Shown in pieces: positions 21,010 through 31,956 of a stretch of 51,582 bases of DNA; position 1 is the first letter of the stretch, and every line of letters begins with the position of its first letter. Origin of the DNA: Cesiribacter andamanensis AMV16. GTDB taxonomy: Bacteria > Bacteroidota > Bacteroidia > Cytophagales > Cyclobacteriaceae. Under the pieces are notes generated by a model. It ran no database searches, was not told the origin of the DNA, and saw only the letters and a program-made list of their open reading frames with translations. Location of the stretch: assembly GCF_000348925.1 (NCBI RefSeq), contig NZ_AODQ01000012.1, positions 1 to 51,582 of the forward strand. Direction: 5' to 3'. The position numbers were made by a program, and so were the translations under genes.

Positions 21010-21390
21010 TTAGCTTTTCGCTTTCGGTCTTTTTGCACCGTATTTAGAGCGAGCCTGCAGACGACCGTTTACGCCGGCTGTATCCAGGGCACCCCTGATG
21101 ATGTGATAACGTACACCCGGAAGGTCCTTTACACGACCACCGCGGATCAGCACGATGGAGTGCTCCTGCAGGTTGTGTCCCTCGCCTGGAATGTATGCGT
21201 TTACCTCTTTACCGTTGGTAAGGCGTACACGCGCTACTTTACGCATGGCTGAGTTAGGCTTCTTTGGTGTAGTGGTGTACACGCGGGTACACACGCCACG
21301 ACGCTGTGGACAAGAATCCAGCGCCGGAGATTTTGATTTTGAGGTCAGTTTCTTTCTGCCCTTTCTTACTAATTGCTGAATAGTAGGCAT
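21010..21390 (-). CDS. rpsL: 30S ribosomal protein S12
   Basis: 126 residues. S12 lies at the decoding centre and is the target of streptomycin-resistance mutations. Recognised by [35 protein letters not shown] and [17 protein letters not shown]. The lysine in TTPKKPN and the one in RVKDLPG are the wild-type, sensitive residues. First gene of the str unit, with a promoter in the 117-base gap upstream. Confidence 0.98.
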   Translation of the reverse strand: MPTIQQLVRKGRKKLTSKSKSPALDSCPQRRGVCTRVYTTTPKKPNSAMRKVARVRLTNGKEVNAYIPGEGHNLQEHSIVLIRGGRVKDLPGVRYHIIRGALDTAGVNGRLQARSKYGAKRPKAKS

Positions 21391-21435
21391 CTAATTACCT
21401 TGTTTAGCTACTTCTCCTATTGGATTTTCGGACTG

Positions 21436-21467
21436 CAAAACTATAAAAATAGTACACACATTCCAAA
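21436..21467 (-). promoter_or_regulatory. rpsL (str unit) promoter overlapping the upstream terminator
   Basis: Minus strand: TTTG (21464-21467), 20 bases, TAGTTTTG (21436-21443), close to the Bacteroidota consensus TTTG-N19-TAnnTTTG. The TTTG lies in the loop of the terminator hairpin of the rpoC/DUF3467 unit. The predicted start is about 40 bases before the rpsL ATG. Confidence 0.7.
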
Positions 21468-21486
21468 CGGATGTGTGTACTATTTT
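21442..21486 (-). terminator. terminator after the DUF3467 gene
   Basis: Sixteen-base perfect inverted repeat (21446-21461 and 21471-21486) with a 9-base loop; the minus-strand transcript ends ACTATTTTTATAG. It closes the rpoB-rpoC-DUF3467 unit 22 bases after the last stop codon. Confidence 0.88.
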
Positions 21487-21507
21487 AAATCTACTGATTT
21501 TGAGGCA

Positions 21508-21837
21508 CTATGCTTCGCCTATGGTACCAAAGTTGATGGGGAACCGAACCTGCTCCTCATCTGCCTGCTTGATATCGCCAAAGCTGTTTTCATACTTCTG
21601 AATGTTGTCATTCAGGGCCTGCAGCAGCCGCTTGGCATGCTCGGGTGTTAAGATCACCCGTGCTTTTACCTTAGCTTTTGGTACCCCGGGCATAAGCCGG
21701 ATAAAATCGATTACAAACTCCGAGTTGGAGTGGGCCACCATGGCCAGATTGGAATATACCCCCTCAGCAATGTCTTCGGTCAGCTCAATATTGATCTGAT
21801 GCGACTTTGCCGGTTTTTTAGGATCCTGATCTGCCAT
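21508..21837 (-). CDS. DUF3467 family protein downstream of rpoC
   Basis: 109 residues, no membrane segment or signal. The central stretch (HQINIELTEDIAEGVYSNLA, SEFVIDFIRLMPGVPKAKV, ARVILTPEHAKRLLQALNDN) matches what is known of the DUF3467 family, which has no assigned function. It starts 8 bases after rpoC and ends just before a strong terminator, so it must be made from the RNA polymerase transcript. That position suggests a role near transcription, but nothing in the protein shows it directly. Confidence 0.85.
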   Translation of the reverse strand: MADQDPKKPAKSHQINIELTEDIAEGVYSNLAMVAHSNSEFVIDFIRLMPGVPKAKVKARVILTPEHAKRLLQALNDNIQKYENSFGDIKQADEEQVRFPINFGTIGEA

Positions 21838-21845
21838 AGATTGTC

Positions 21846-24800
21846 TTATCTCGATTCCAGTTGACGTTCATGGGCAACGGCAGGCGCTTCTTCCTGAGTT
21901 GCTTTCACACGCTCATATTCTTCTTCTGAGTACACCAGCACGCGGTTGAACTCGCGCATGCCAGTACCGGCCGGGATCAGGTGACCTACGATCACGTTTT
22001 CTTTCAGGCCCATCAGGTAATCGGCCTTACCACGGATCGAAGCCTCGCTCAGTACTTTGGTGGTCTCCTGGAAGGAGGCTGCTGAGATAAAGCTTTCGGT
22101 ACCAAGTGAGGCTTGTGTGATACCCTGCAGGGTTGGCTGCGATACGGCAGGCTGTGCATCCCGCACTTCTACCAGCTTCTGGTCATTGCGCTTTAACTTG
22201 GAGTTCTCTTCCCGCAGGCGGCGTGCATTAAGGATCATGCCGGGTCGTACGCTGGTTGAATCGCCAGCATCTACCACTACTTTCATGTCCAGAATGCCGT
22301 CATTCTCTTCAAAGAACGCAAAGCGGTCTACCAGTTGGTTTGGCAGGAAGCTGGTATCCCCCGGATCCACTACATATACTTTCTGCATCATCTGGCGTAC
22401 GATCACTTCAATGTGCTTGTCGTTGATCTTTACACCCTGCAGGCGGTATACTTCCTGAATCTCATTTACCAGGTACTCCTGTACTGCGGTGGGTCCTTTG
22501 ATGTTCAGGATATCGGCAGGCGTAACGGCTCCGTCAGACAGCGGAATGCCAGCACGCACAAAGTCATTGTCCTGAACCAGAATGTGCTTGGACAGGGGCA
22601 CCAGGTAGCGTTTCTTCACGCCGTCTTTCGATTCGATGAAGATCTCGCGGTTACCACGCTTGATGGAACCATACGTTACTACCCCATCAATCTCAGACAC
22701 TACCGCCGGGTTAGACGGGTTACGGGCTTCAAAGAGTTCCGTTACCCGTGGCAGACCACCGGTAATGTCGCGCGATTTACCCATGGTACGGGGTATTTTG
22801 GCCAGTACCTGTCCTTTTTCACTTTATCGCCCTGGTCTACCACCAGGTGAGCACCTACAGGAATGTTGTATCCCTTGGTTGTATCGGCATTGCCGGTATT
22901 TACAACGATGGCCGGGTTCTTGGCTTTGTCTTTCGTTTCCACGATCACTTTTTCACGGTGACCGGTTTGTTCGTCAGACTCCTCGCGGTAGGTAATGCCT
23001 TCTTCGATGGCGTCGAATTCAATCTTACCATCCAGCTCAGACATGATCACCGCATTGTAGGGATCCCAGAAGCAGATCTGATCGCCTTTGGCCACCTTGG
23101 CACCGTCTTTCACGGCCAGGAAGGCGCCATAGGGCACGTGGTTTGAAATCAGTACCTTGCCTGATTTCTCGTCCACGATCTGAATCTCACCGGAACGGCC
23201 CATTACCACGGTAATGTTCTCGCCTTCATCGTTGGTGGTATTGATGGTGCGCAGCTCTTCAAAGCGGATGGTACCATCAAATTTGGCCCGGATCTGGGCT
23301 TCTACTGCAATGTTAGAGGCCGTACCACCTACGTGGAAGGTACGAAGCGTAAGCTGTGTACCCGGCTCACCGATAGACTGGGCAGCAATCACCCCTACAG
23401 CCTCGCCACGCTGTACCATACGGCCGGAGGCCAGGTTGCGTCCGTAGCACTTGGCGCAAATACCCTGACGGGTTTCGCAGGTAAGGGCAGAGCGAATCTC
23501 TACTTCCTCAACAGCCGTCTCATCAATGCGGGCAGCAAGTTCTTCTGTAACTTCCTGTCCGGCTTCTACGATCAGCTCGTCTGTAATAGGGTCATATACA
23601 TCATGTACGGTTACACGGCCCAGGATACGCTCGCTTAGGGGTTCAACGATATCTTCGTTGTCTTTCAGCGCTGTTACGGTAATGCCCCGCAGGGTACCGC
23701 AGTCAGGCTCATTCACCACTACGTCCTGCGCTACGTCTACCAGACGGCGGGTCAGGTAACCGGCATCCGCCGTTTTAAGGGCGGTATCGGCCAAACCTTT
23801 ACGGGCACCGTGGGTAGAGATAAAGTACTCGATTACGTCCAGACCTTCTTTAAAGTTAGAAAGAATGGGGTTTTCGATAATCTCACCAACAGAACCCTGC
23901 AGGTTTTTCTGTGGCTTGGCCATCAGACCCCGCATACCCCCCAGCTGACGAATCTGCTCTCTGGAACCACGGGCGCCGGAGTGCATCATCATAAAGATGG
24001 AGTTGAAGCCCTGGCGGTCATCTTCCATCTGCTGCATCAGGCGGGCGGTCAGTTGCGAGTTCACCCGGGTCCAGATGTCAATTACCTGGTTGTAACGTTC
24101 GTTATCGGTAATCAGACCCATCAGGTAGTTGTTCCATACGGTGTCAACTTCCTCTTTGGCCTGATCGATCATCAGGTCCTTATTCTCAGGCACCAGGATG
24201 TCGCCCAGCCCCATGGACAGACCACCACGGTACGCACTCTGGAAACCAAGTTCCTTGATGTCGTCCAGGAAGTGGGCCGTGCGAGCCATACCAACTACCT
24301 TAAATACCTGCGATATGATCTGCTGCAGTTTTTTCTTGGTCAGCAGCTCATCTACATAGCCCACCTCTTCCGGCACGTGCTGGTTGAACAGGACCCGACC
24401 GGCTACGGTCTCGATCATTTTCTCTTCCAGCTCGCCGGTCTCCGGGTTACGCACCTTGGTTTTCACAAAGATGTAGGCATGCTTGCTCAGGCGTTTCTCA
24501 TTCAGCGCAATGATCACTTCTTCTGCTGAATAGAAGCGCATGCCCTCCCCTTTCTCAGGGTTTCCTTCAGTACCGCGGCGACCTTTGGTCACATAGTACA
24601 GACCCAACACCATGTCCTGAGACGGTACCGCAATGGGGGCGCCGTTGGCAGGGTTCAGGATGTTGTGCGAGGCCAGCATCAGGATAGAGGCTTCCAGAAT
24701 AGCCTCGTGCCCCAGGGGCACGTGTACCGCCATCTGGTCACCGTCAAAGTCAGCGTTAAAGGCTGTACACACAAGGGGGTGCAGCTGAATCGCTTTCCCT

Positions 24801-26170
24801 TCGATCAGTTTGGGCTGGAAGGCCTGAATACCCAGACGGTGAAGGGTTGGGGCCCGGTTGAGGAGCACAGGGTGGCCCTTCAGCACGTTCTCCAGAATAT
24901 CCCACACCACCGGATCTTTGCGGTCTACTATTTTCTTGGCTGATTTTACGGTCTTTACGATGCCGCGCTCAATCAGCTTGCGAATAATAAAGGGTTTGAA
25001 AAGCTCGGCTGCCATGTTCTTGGGCAGACCGCACTCATGCAGCTTCAGCTCGGGACCTACCACAATTACCGAACGACCGGAGTAGTCTACCCGCTTACCC
25101 AGAAGGTTCTGGCGGAAACGACCCTGCTTGCCTTTCAGCATGTCGGACAGCGACTTCAGCGCACGGTTTCCGTCGGAACGTACCGCGTTTACCTTACGGC
25201 TGTTGTCGAAGAGCGAGTCTACCGCTTCCTGCAGCATCCGCTTTTCGTTCCGCAGAATTACCTCAGGGGCCTTGATATCGATCAGGCGCTTGAGGCGGTT
25301 GTTGCGGATGATTACGCGGCGGTACAGGTCATTGAGATCAGAGGTGGCAAAGCGGCCACCATCCAGGGGTACCAGCGGACGAAGCTCCGGTGGAATTACC
25401 GGTACCATTTTGATCACCATCCACTCAGGGCGGTTCTCGATACGGGTATTGGCATCGCGGAAGGCCTCTACAACTTTCAGGCGCTTGAGGGCCTCGGCTT
25501 TCCGCTGTTGCGAAGAGTCGGTAGCGGCCTGGTGGCGCAGATCGTACGAGAGTTCATCCAGCTGGGTACGAGACAGCAGCATTTCCAGCGCTTCAGCACC
25601 CATTTTGGCGATGAACTTCATCGGGTCGCTGTCGTCCAGCATCTGGTTTTCCCGGGGCAGCTTGTCGATGATGTCCAGGTACTCATCCTCAGTGAGGAAG
25701 TCCATGGTATTTACGCCATCTTCTGCCTTGATACCGGGCTGAATTACTACATAGCGTTCGTAGTAAATAACCTGATCCAGCTTTTTGGTGGGCAGGCCCA
25801 GCAGGTAGCCAATTTTATTGGGAAGCGAACGGAAGTACCAGATATGGGCTACCGGAACTACCAGTTCAATGTGGCCCATGCGCTCCCGACGCACTTTTTT
25901 CTCGGTCACCTCTACGCCACAGCGGTCGCAGATAATGCCTTTATAACGTATACGCTTGTATTTACCGCAATGACATTCCCAATCCTTTACCGGACCGAAG
26001 ATACGCTCGCAGAAAAGACCACCCATCTCCGGCTTGTAGGTCCGGTAGTTGATGGTTTCTGGTTGCGTTACTTCACCATGGGAGCTCTCCAGAATAGATT
26101 CCGGTGAGGCCAGGCTGATGGTAACTTTTGAGAAGTCTATGTTAAGCTTTTTATTTTTTCGAAATGCCAT
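21846..26170 (-). CDS. rpoC: DNA-directed RNA polymerase subunit beta', with an apparent one-base frameshift
   Basis: Two adjoining readings, 26170 to about 22815 and 22815 to 21846, together give a full beta' of about 1441 residues. The first has the N-terminal zinc site ([18 protein letters not shown]), the catalytic [12 protein letters not shown] with Asp474, Asp476 and Asp478, and the second zinc site ([16 protein letters not shown]). The second has [20 protein letters not shown] and the closing part. After GDKVKK the first frame goes astray; adding one A to the AAAAA run (T-run 22815-22819 on the plus strand) restores [17 protein letters not shown]. Beta' is essential, so an undercalled homopolymer is the likely cause. 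Confidence 0.93.
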
Positions 26171-26233
26171 ACCGATGATTATTGAATCGTTGTTTAGCGG
26201 CCTGTATAGGCGTGATCGACGCGCGTAAGTTCC

Positions 26234-26260
26234 TAAAGGGGGCTATCAGGCCCCCCTTTA
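26234..26260 (-). repeat. hairpin between rpoB and rpoC
   Basis: Inverted repeat TAAAGGGGG / CCCCCTTTA with a G/C-rich inner part in the 101-base gap between rpoB and rpoC. There is no U-run after it on the minus strand, so it is not a standard terminator. A processing site or an mRNA-stability element is possible. Confidence 0.55.
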
Positions 26261-26271
26261 GTACTTATAGG

Positions 26272-29200
26272 TTAGTCCATCGTAATTTCAAGTGCAAGGC
26301 CACGAAGCTCGTGTACCAGTACATTGAAGGACTCCGGAATATTAGGACGTGGCATATTCTCGCCTTTTACAATGGCTTCGTATGCTTTGGCACGGCCTAC
26401 AACGTCGTCTGATTTTACCGTCAGGATCTCCTGCAGGATGTTGGCTGCACCGAAAGCTTCCAGTGCCCACACCTCCATCTCTCCAAAACGCTGACCACCA
26501 AACTGGGCTTTACCACCCAGCGGCTGCTGCGTAATGAGCGAGTATGGTCCGATAGAACGGGCGTGCATCTTGTCATCCACCAGGTGACCCAGTTTCAGCA
26601 TGTAGATAACCCCTACGGTTACTGGCTGGTCGAACATTTCGCCTGTACGGCCATCCATCAGGTAGGCACGGCCGTATTCCGGAACATTGGCGGCTTTGAG
26701 CTCGGCAGCTACCTCTTCCATGGAAGCTCCATCGAAGATAGGCGTAGCATATTTGCGGCCCAGTTCCAGACCTGCCCAACCCAGTACGGTTTCGTAGATC
26801 TGGCCAATGTTCATCCGCGAAGGTACCCCCAGCGGGTTCAGTACAATGTCCATTGGGGTGCCGTCTGGCAGGAATGGCATGTCTTCGGCCCGCACGATCT
26901 TGGCTACTACCCCTTTGTTACCGTGGCGACCAGCCATTTTGTCTCCCACCTTCAGCTTGCGCTTCTTGGCAATGTAGACTTTGGCCAGCTGTACGATACC
27001 GGCAGGCAGCTCATCTCCTACTTCCAGCGTAAAGCGGTTACGCTTGAAGTGGGCGGTGATCTCGTTGCGGCGGCGGTTATAGTTCTTCACCAGTTGCTGA
27101 ACCAGTCCGTTGGTGTGCTGGTCTTCTGTCCAGGCTTCCAGGTTCAGGTCGGCAATCATGTTTACTTCTTCCGGCACGGCATAGGTGCTCTCATCCCGGT
27201 AGATGTTCTTCTCTGGGAAGAGGTTGTTCTCAATGTTCTGACGGCCGAATTTCACGCCTTTCGACATTACTTCGTCGCCAAAACGGTGGCGGATGCCCTG
27301 AGAGGTTTTGCCATCCAGCAGCTGCACCAGCTTGTTGATCATTTTGGCACGCAGGCCAAGCAGGTCTTTGCTGTAGCGGGCTTTCAGGTTGTCTACCTCC
27401 TTCTTGGCACGGGCCCGAGAGTCCTTATCCCGCTTGGGGCGAGAGAACAGCTTGGTCTCGATGACCACACCGGTCAGCGATGGGGGCGCTTTCATGGAGG
27501 CATCCTTCACATCACCGGCTTTGTCACCAAAGATGGCGCGCAGCAGTTTTTCTTCCGGTGTAGGATCGGTCTCCCCTTTCGGAGTGATCTTACCAATCAG
27601 GATATCCCCTTCCCGTACTTCGGCTCCAATGCGGATAATGCCATTCTCATCCAGGTTGCGTACGGCTTCTTCACTTACGTTTGGAATTTCAGAGGTCAGT
27701 TCTTCTTCACCACGCTTGGTGTCCCGAACTTCCATCTCAAATTCTTCTACGTGGATAGAGGTGAAGATATCTTCCCGTACTACCCGCTCAGAGATTACAA
27801 TGGCATCCTCAAAGTTGTACCCCTGCCATGGCATGAAGGCCACGCGCATGTTGCGGCCCAGGGCCAGCTCTCCCCCTTCGGTTGCATAGCCCTCGCACAG
27901 AATCTGTCCTTTGGTAACCCGCTCGCCTTTGTATACCATTGGCTTGAGGTTAATGCAGGTGTCCTGGTTGGTGCGGCGGAACTTGGTAAGGGTATGGGTG
28001 ATGATATCATCGTTAAAGGCTACCAGTTTCTGCTCATCGGTTTTATCGTAGCGGATCTGAATCTGGGTAGAATCTACAAATACGACCTCCCCATCATCTT
28101 CGGCTACAATCAGGGCCCGTGAGTCAGCGGCTACACGGCCTTCCAGACCGGTGCCCACAATGGGGGCCTCGGGCCGAAGCAGCGGTACCGCCTGGCGTTG
28201 CATGTTTGATCCCATCAGGGCACGGTTGGCATCGTCATGCTCCAGGAATGGAATCAGCGAGGCGGCAACCGATACAATCTGGTTGGGGGCAATGTCCATA
28301 TAGCTCAGCTGATCTGGCTCCAGCACAGGGAAGTCCCCTTCGTAGCGTGCTTTTACCCGATCATTGATGTATTTCCCCTGATCATCGATAGGCGCATTGG
28401 CCTGGGCGATGTTATGGGTATCTTCTTCTTCGGCTGTGAGGAACACCACATCTTTACTAACAACCCCTTCCTTCACCTTGCGGTAAGGGGTTTCGATAAA
28501 GCCCATGTGGTTTACCTTTGCATGTACACACAGTGACGAGATCAGACCAATGTTTGGTCCCTCAGGCGTTTCAATGGTGCACAGGCGGCCGTAGTGCGTA
28601 TAGTGTACGTCCCGTACCTCAAAGCCGGCACGCTCGCGGCTCAGACCGCCAGGTCCCAGGGCCGACATACGACGCTTGTGCGTTACCTCGGCAAGGGGGT
28701 TGGTCTGGTCCATGAACTGGCTCAGCTGGTTGGTACCAAAGAAGCTATTGATCACAGAAGACAGTGTACGGGCGTTGATCAGGTCAACGGGTTTAAAGTC
28801 TTCGTTATCGCGCACGTTCATCCGCTCCTTGATGGTGCGGCTCATACGGGCAAGGCCTACACCAAACTGGGCATAGAGCTGCTCCCCTACGGTACGTACC
28901 CGGCGGTTGCTCAGGTGGTCAATATCGTCCACCACAGCGCGCGAGTTGATCAGCGTAATCAGGTACTTCACGATGCTGATGATGTCTTCAGTCGTCAGTA
29001 CCTTCACATCGGCTTCGATGTTCAGACCAAGTTTTTTGTTGATCCGGTAGCGGCCTACTTCACCCAGGTCATACCGCTTATCCGAGAAGAACAGGCTGTG
29101 AATGATATCACGGGCGGTCTGCTCATCGGGCGCCTCGGTGTTCCGAAGCTGGCGGTAGATCTGCTCTACGGCTTCCTTCTCAGAGTTAGAGTTATCTTTC

Positions 29201-30162
29201 TGAAGGGTGTTGTAGATAATGGTGTAGTCGTTCACATTCACATCTTCCCGGTGCAGGATGATGGAATCGGCACCTGAATCCAGTATGGTTTCAATGTCGT
29301 CCTGGGTGATGAGCGAGTCACGCTCAAGAAGTACCTCGTTCCGGTCAATGGACACCACCTCACCGGTATCTTCATCTACGAAGTCTTCCGTCCAGGTACG
29401 CAGCACCCGGGCAGCCAGGCGGCGGCCCACAACCTTCTTCAGGTTCGTTTTGTTATTCTGTACCTCTTCGCTCAGGCCAAAGAGGTCAAGGATTTGTTTA
29501 TCTGTACCGTATCCGATAGCACGCAACAGGGTTGTTACCGGGAATTTCTTCTTCCGGTCGATGTAGGCATACATCACGTTGTTAACGTCTGTTGCAAACT
29601 CTATCCAGGAACCTTTAAAGGGGATAATCCTGGCCGAGTAAAGCTTGGTACCGTTGGTGTGCTTGCTTTGGGCAAAGAACACGCCGGGTGAGCGGTGCAG
29701 CTGCGATACAATAACACGTTCAGCTCCATTGATCACAAAGGAGCCTTTTTCGGTCATGTAGGGGATATTGCCAAGGAAAACTTCCTGCTCGATGGTTTCG
29801 AAATCTTCGTTTTCCTCGTCGTTGCAGCGCAGGCGCAATTTGGCCTTAAGCGGAACGGAATAGGTAAGCCCGCGATCGATACACTCCTCCACAGTGTACT
29901 TAGGCGGATCAAGCATGTAATCAACAAACTCCAGCACGAAATTTTCGCGGGAGTCTGAAATGGGAAAATTCTCCATAAACACCTTGTACAAGCCTTCTTG
30001 CGTACGCTTGTCGGCAGGTGTTTCCAATTGAAGAAAGTCCATGTACGACTGTAGTTGCACATCCAGAAAGTCTGGATAGTCAAGTACCGTCTTAATGGAG
30101 GCAAAATTTATCCGTTCGTTGTTTTTTGTATTTGCCAAGACTGTTGAACTTTTAGTACCCAA
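26272..30162 (-). CDS. rpoB: DNA-directed RNA polymerase subunit beta
   Basis: 1296 residues by the longest reading. Beta forms the catalytic cleft with beta' and is the rifampicin target. Seen in order: [31 protein letters not shown], the rifampicin region ([39 protein letters not shown]), [43 protein letters not shown] and the C-terminal [20 protein letters not shown]. There is no ATG near the family start. The reading opens with TTG at 30162, and a second TTG at 30138 would give [11 protein letters not shown] after the start, closer to related proteins. Which TTG is used is open. Confidence 0.97.
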   Translation of the reverse strand: MGTKSSTVLANTKNNERINFASIKTVLDYPDFLDVQLQSYMDFLQLETPADKRTQEGLYKVFMENFPISDSRENFVLEFVDYMLDPPKYTVEECIDRGLTYSVPLKAKLRLRCNDEENEDFETIEQEVFLGNIPYMTEKGSFVINGAERVIVSQLHRSPGVFFAQSKHTNGTKLYSARIIPFKGSWIEFATDVNNVMYAYIDRKKKFPVTTLLRAIGYGTDKQILDLFGLSEEVQNNKTNLKKVVGRRLAARVLRTWTEDFVDEDTGEVVSIDRNEVLLERDSLITQDDIETILDSGADSIILHREDVNVNDYTIIYNTLQKDNSNSEKEAVEQIYRQLRNTEAPDEQTARDIIHSLFFSDKRYDLGEVGRYRINKKLGLNIEADVKVLTTEDIISIVKYLITLINSRAVVDDIDHLSNRRVRTVGEQLYAQFGVGLARMSRTIKERMNVRDNEDFKPVDLINARTLSSVINSFFGTNQLSQFMDQTNPLAEVTHKRRMSALGPGGLSRERAGFEVRDVHYTHYGRLCTIETPEGPNIGLISSLCVHAKVNHMGFIETPYRKVKEGVVSKDVVFLTAEEEDTHNIAQANAPIDDQGKYINDRVKARYEGDFPVLEPDQLSYMDIAPNQIVSVAASLIPFLEHDDANRALMGSNMQRQAVPLLRPEAPIVGTGLEGRVAADSRALIVAEDDGEVVFVDSTQIQIRYDKTDEQKLVAFNDDIITHTLTKFRRTNQDTCINLKPMVYKGERVTKGQILCEGYATEGGELALGRNMRVAFMPWQGYNFEDAIVISERVVREDIFTSIHVEEFEMEVRDTKRGEEELTSEIPNVSEEAVRNLDENGIIRIGAEVREGDILIGKITPKGETDPTPEEKLLRAIFGDKAGDVKDASMKAPPSLTGVVIETKLFSRPKRDKDSRARAKKEVDNLKARYSKDLLGLRAKMINKLVQLLDGKTSQGIRHRFGDEVMSKGVKFGRQNIENNLFPEKNIYRDESTYAVPEEVNMIADLNLEAWTEDQHTNGLVQQLVKNYNRRRNEITAHFKRNRFTLEVGDELPAGIVQLAKVYIAKKRKLKVGDKMAGRHGNKGVVAKIVRAEDMPFLPDGTPMDIVLNPLGVPSRMNIGQIYETVLGWAGLELGRKYATPIFDGASMEEVAAELKAANVPEYGRAYLMDGRTGEMFDQPVTVGVIYMLKLGHLVDDKMHARSIGPYSLITQQPLGGKAQFGGQRFGEMEVWALEAFGAANILQEILTVKSDDVVGRAKAYEAIVKGENMPRPNIPESFNVLVHELRGLALEITMD

Positions 30163-30236
30163 AATAAACCGGCTATTGGTAAGAACTGAGGCCTGAAAAG
30201 ATTAGTTCATGCTAGCTCTATCAGGAACAGGTACAA

Positions 30237-30267
30237 ACAGGAAAAGACCTGACTTATCGTCAGGCCT
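30237..30267 (-). terminator. attenuator-like hairpin between rplL and rpoB
   Basis: On the minus strand AGGCCTGAC / GTCAGGTCT (30259-30267 and 30245-30253, one G-U pair) with a 5-base loop, followed by TTTTC. It lies in the 143-base gap after rplL, where many bacteria have a partial terminator that lowers rpoBC expression relative to the ribosomal protein genes. Confidence 0.65.
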
Positions 30268-30305
30268 AATAATGTAGGTCGGACCGTATTAACAGGTCCA
30301 TGTGA

Positions 30306-30683
30306 TTACTTCAGTTCTACTTCAGCTCCGGCTTCTTCAAGTTGTTTTTTCAGGCCTTCAGCTTCGTCTTTACCGATGCCTTCTTTGATTGCTTTAGGAG
30401 CGTTGTCAACTACGTCTTTCGCCTCTTTCAGACCAAGACCAGTCAGTTCTTTCACAAGTTTAACTACTGCAAGTTTCGCTGCACCAGCTGACTTCAGAAT
30501 TACGTCGAACTCAGTTTTCTCTGCAGGAGCGGCGGCTTCAGCACCACCACCAGCTGCGGCTGCGGGAGCGGCGGCAGCAGCAGGCTCAATACCGTACTCG
30601 TCCTTAAGAATAGTTGCCAACTCGTTAACTTCTTTAACGGTTAGATTAACTAGCTGCTCTGCAAACGCTTTAAGATCTGCCAT
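30306..30683 (-). CDS. rplL: 50S ribosomal protein L7/L12
   Basis: 125 residues: N-terminal dimerisation helices ([19 protein letters not shown]), an Ala/Gly hinge (about residues 35-55), and the C-terminal factor-binding domain ([40 protein letters not shown]). It forms the flexible stalk that recruits GTPase factors. 37 bases after rplJ. Confidence 0.98.
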   Translation of the reverse strand: MADLKAFAEQLVNLTVKEVNELATILKDEYGIEPAAAAAPAAAAGGGAEAAAPAEKTEFDVILKSAGAAKLAVVKLVKELTGLGLKEAKDVVDNAPKAIKEGIGKDEAEGLKKQLEEAGAEVELK

Positions 30684-30720
30684 TTTAGATTACCTTTTAA
30701 AATTGATTGTTACTACCTGA

Positions 30721-31248
30721 TTATTCTTTTTCGGAAAGGGTTTTAACTACCCCTGCGATAATGTGCTTGCCGCTGTTAAGCGCGCCCAGTACATTTTGTA
30801 CAGGAGAATTAAGAAGCCCGATGATTTCGCCAATAAGCTCTTGTTTAGACTTAAGCTTGCTTAGCGTATCCAGTTGATCTGCACCTATGAAAAGATCGGA
30901 GTCGATGGAAGCGCCCTTAAAGGTGAGTTTCTTACTGTGCTTTTTTTGGAAATCCTGAATCAGCTTGGCCGGCGCGTTGGCGTTCTCCTTAGAGAACAGC
31001 ACGCCTGAAAAGCCTTTCAGTACTTTTTCGTTCAGCCCTGAGAAATCGGCATCCAGATCCTCCAGCGCTTTGGCGATGAAGGTATTTTTGATTACGCGGT
31101 ACTCAAGGCCGCTCTGGAAGCAAATACGACGCAGAGCGTTTACTTCCGCTACCGTCATCCCAGTTGCATCGGTGATGTAAAAGTGGGTGTTCGAGCGGAA
31201 TTTATCTTTTAGATCCTCAAGGATCACTGCTTTTTCTTCTCTGGTCAT
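30721..31248 (-). CDS. rplJ: 50S ribosomal protein L10
   Basis: 175 residues. L10 is the base of the L7/L12 stalk and, with L12, often represses its own operon. Recognised by MTREEKAVILEDLKDKF, THFYITDATGMTVAEVNALR and YRVIKNTFIAKALEDL; the C-terminal helix binds L12 dimers. Four bases after rplA. Confidence 0.97.
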   Translation of the reverse strand: MTREEKAVILEDLKDKFRSNTHFYITDATGMTVAEVNALRRICFQSGLEYRVIKNTFIAKALEDLDADFSGLNEKVLKGFSGVLFSKENANAPAKLIQDFQKKHSKKLTFKGASIDSDLFIGADQLDTLSKLKSKQELIGEIIGLLNSPVQNVLGALNSGKHIIAGVVKTLSEKE

Positions 31249-31252
31249 GATA

Positions 31253-31951
31253 TTACAATCCTGCTAAAGAACTTTTATCTACGGTTATACCTGGGCTCAT
31301 GGTGCTTGAGATGTGAATGCTCTTCACATAGGTACCTTTGGCTGAAGAAGGCTTCAGACGGGCTATGGTGTTCAGCATTTCTTTCACATTGTCCATGATC
31401 TTATCGGGCGTGAAGGACACCTTGCCAATGCTGGCGTGTACGATGCCGTATTTATCCACTTTGAAGTCGATCTTACCCTGCTTCACTTCTTTTACCGCTT
31501 TGGCAACGTCCATGGTTACAGTACCCGATTTTGGGTTTGGCATCAGACCGCGTGGTCCCAGTACCCGCCCCAGCTTACCCACCTTGGCCATTACGGTAGG
31601 CATGGTAATGATCACATCAATATCGGTCCAGCCACCTTCAATTTTGGAGATGAACTCGTCCAGGCCTACAAAATCGGCGCCGGCTTCTTTGGCTTCGGCT
31701 TCTTTATCAGGTGTAACCAGTGCCAGTACGCGCACTTCTTTACCGGTACCATGGGGCAGCGATACTACGCCACGCACCATCTGGTCGGCTTTACGGGGGT
31801 CTACACCCAGGCGAACGTCCAGGTCTACAGAGGCATCAAACTTGGTAAAGGTGATTTCTTTTACCAGCTGTGCAGCTTCTTCCAGCGTATACGCTTTTTG
31901 GCTATCCAGTTTGCTAAGCGCAGCCTTTTGGTTTTTTGTTAACTTTGCCAT
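31253..31951 (-). CDS. rplA: 50S ribosomal protein L1
   Basis: 232 residues. L1 forms the mobile stalk that moves deacylated tRNA, and it represses the L11-L1 genes in many bacteria. Recognised by [40 protein letters not shown] and [20 protein letters not shown]. Five bases after rplK. Confidence 0.98.
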   Translation of the reverse strand: MAKLTKNQKAALSKLDSQKAYTLEEAAQLVKEITFTKFDASVDLDVRLGVDPRKADQMVRGVVSLPHGTGKEVRVLALVTPDKEAEAKEAGADFVGLDEFISKIEGGWTDIDVIITMPTVMAKVGKLGRVLGPRGLMPNPKSGTVTMDVAKAVKEVKQGKIDFKVDKYGIVHASIGKVSFTPDKIMDNVKEMLNTIARLKPSSAKGTYVKSIHISSTMSPGITVDKSSLAGL

Positions 31952-31956
31952 ACTAC

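Noticed and set aside
22742-22784. Two separate beta' subunit genes (natural split of rpoC)
   Set aside because: The two frames overlap mid-domain, the first ends in unrelated residues, and one added A restores a perfect single protein.
25037-26107. 356-codon plus-strand frame opposite rpoC
   Set aside because: Same kind of shadow; rpoC motifs on the minus strand explain the sequence.
26563-28122. 519-codon open frame on the plus strand opposite rpoB
   Set aside because: Mirror frame of a strongly biased coding sequence; no family motif, and rpoB fills the region.
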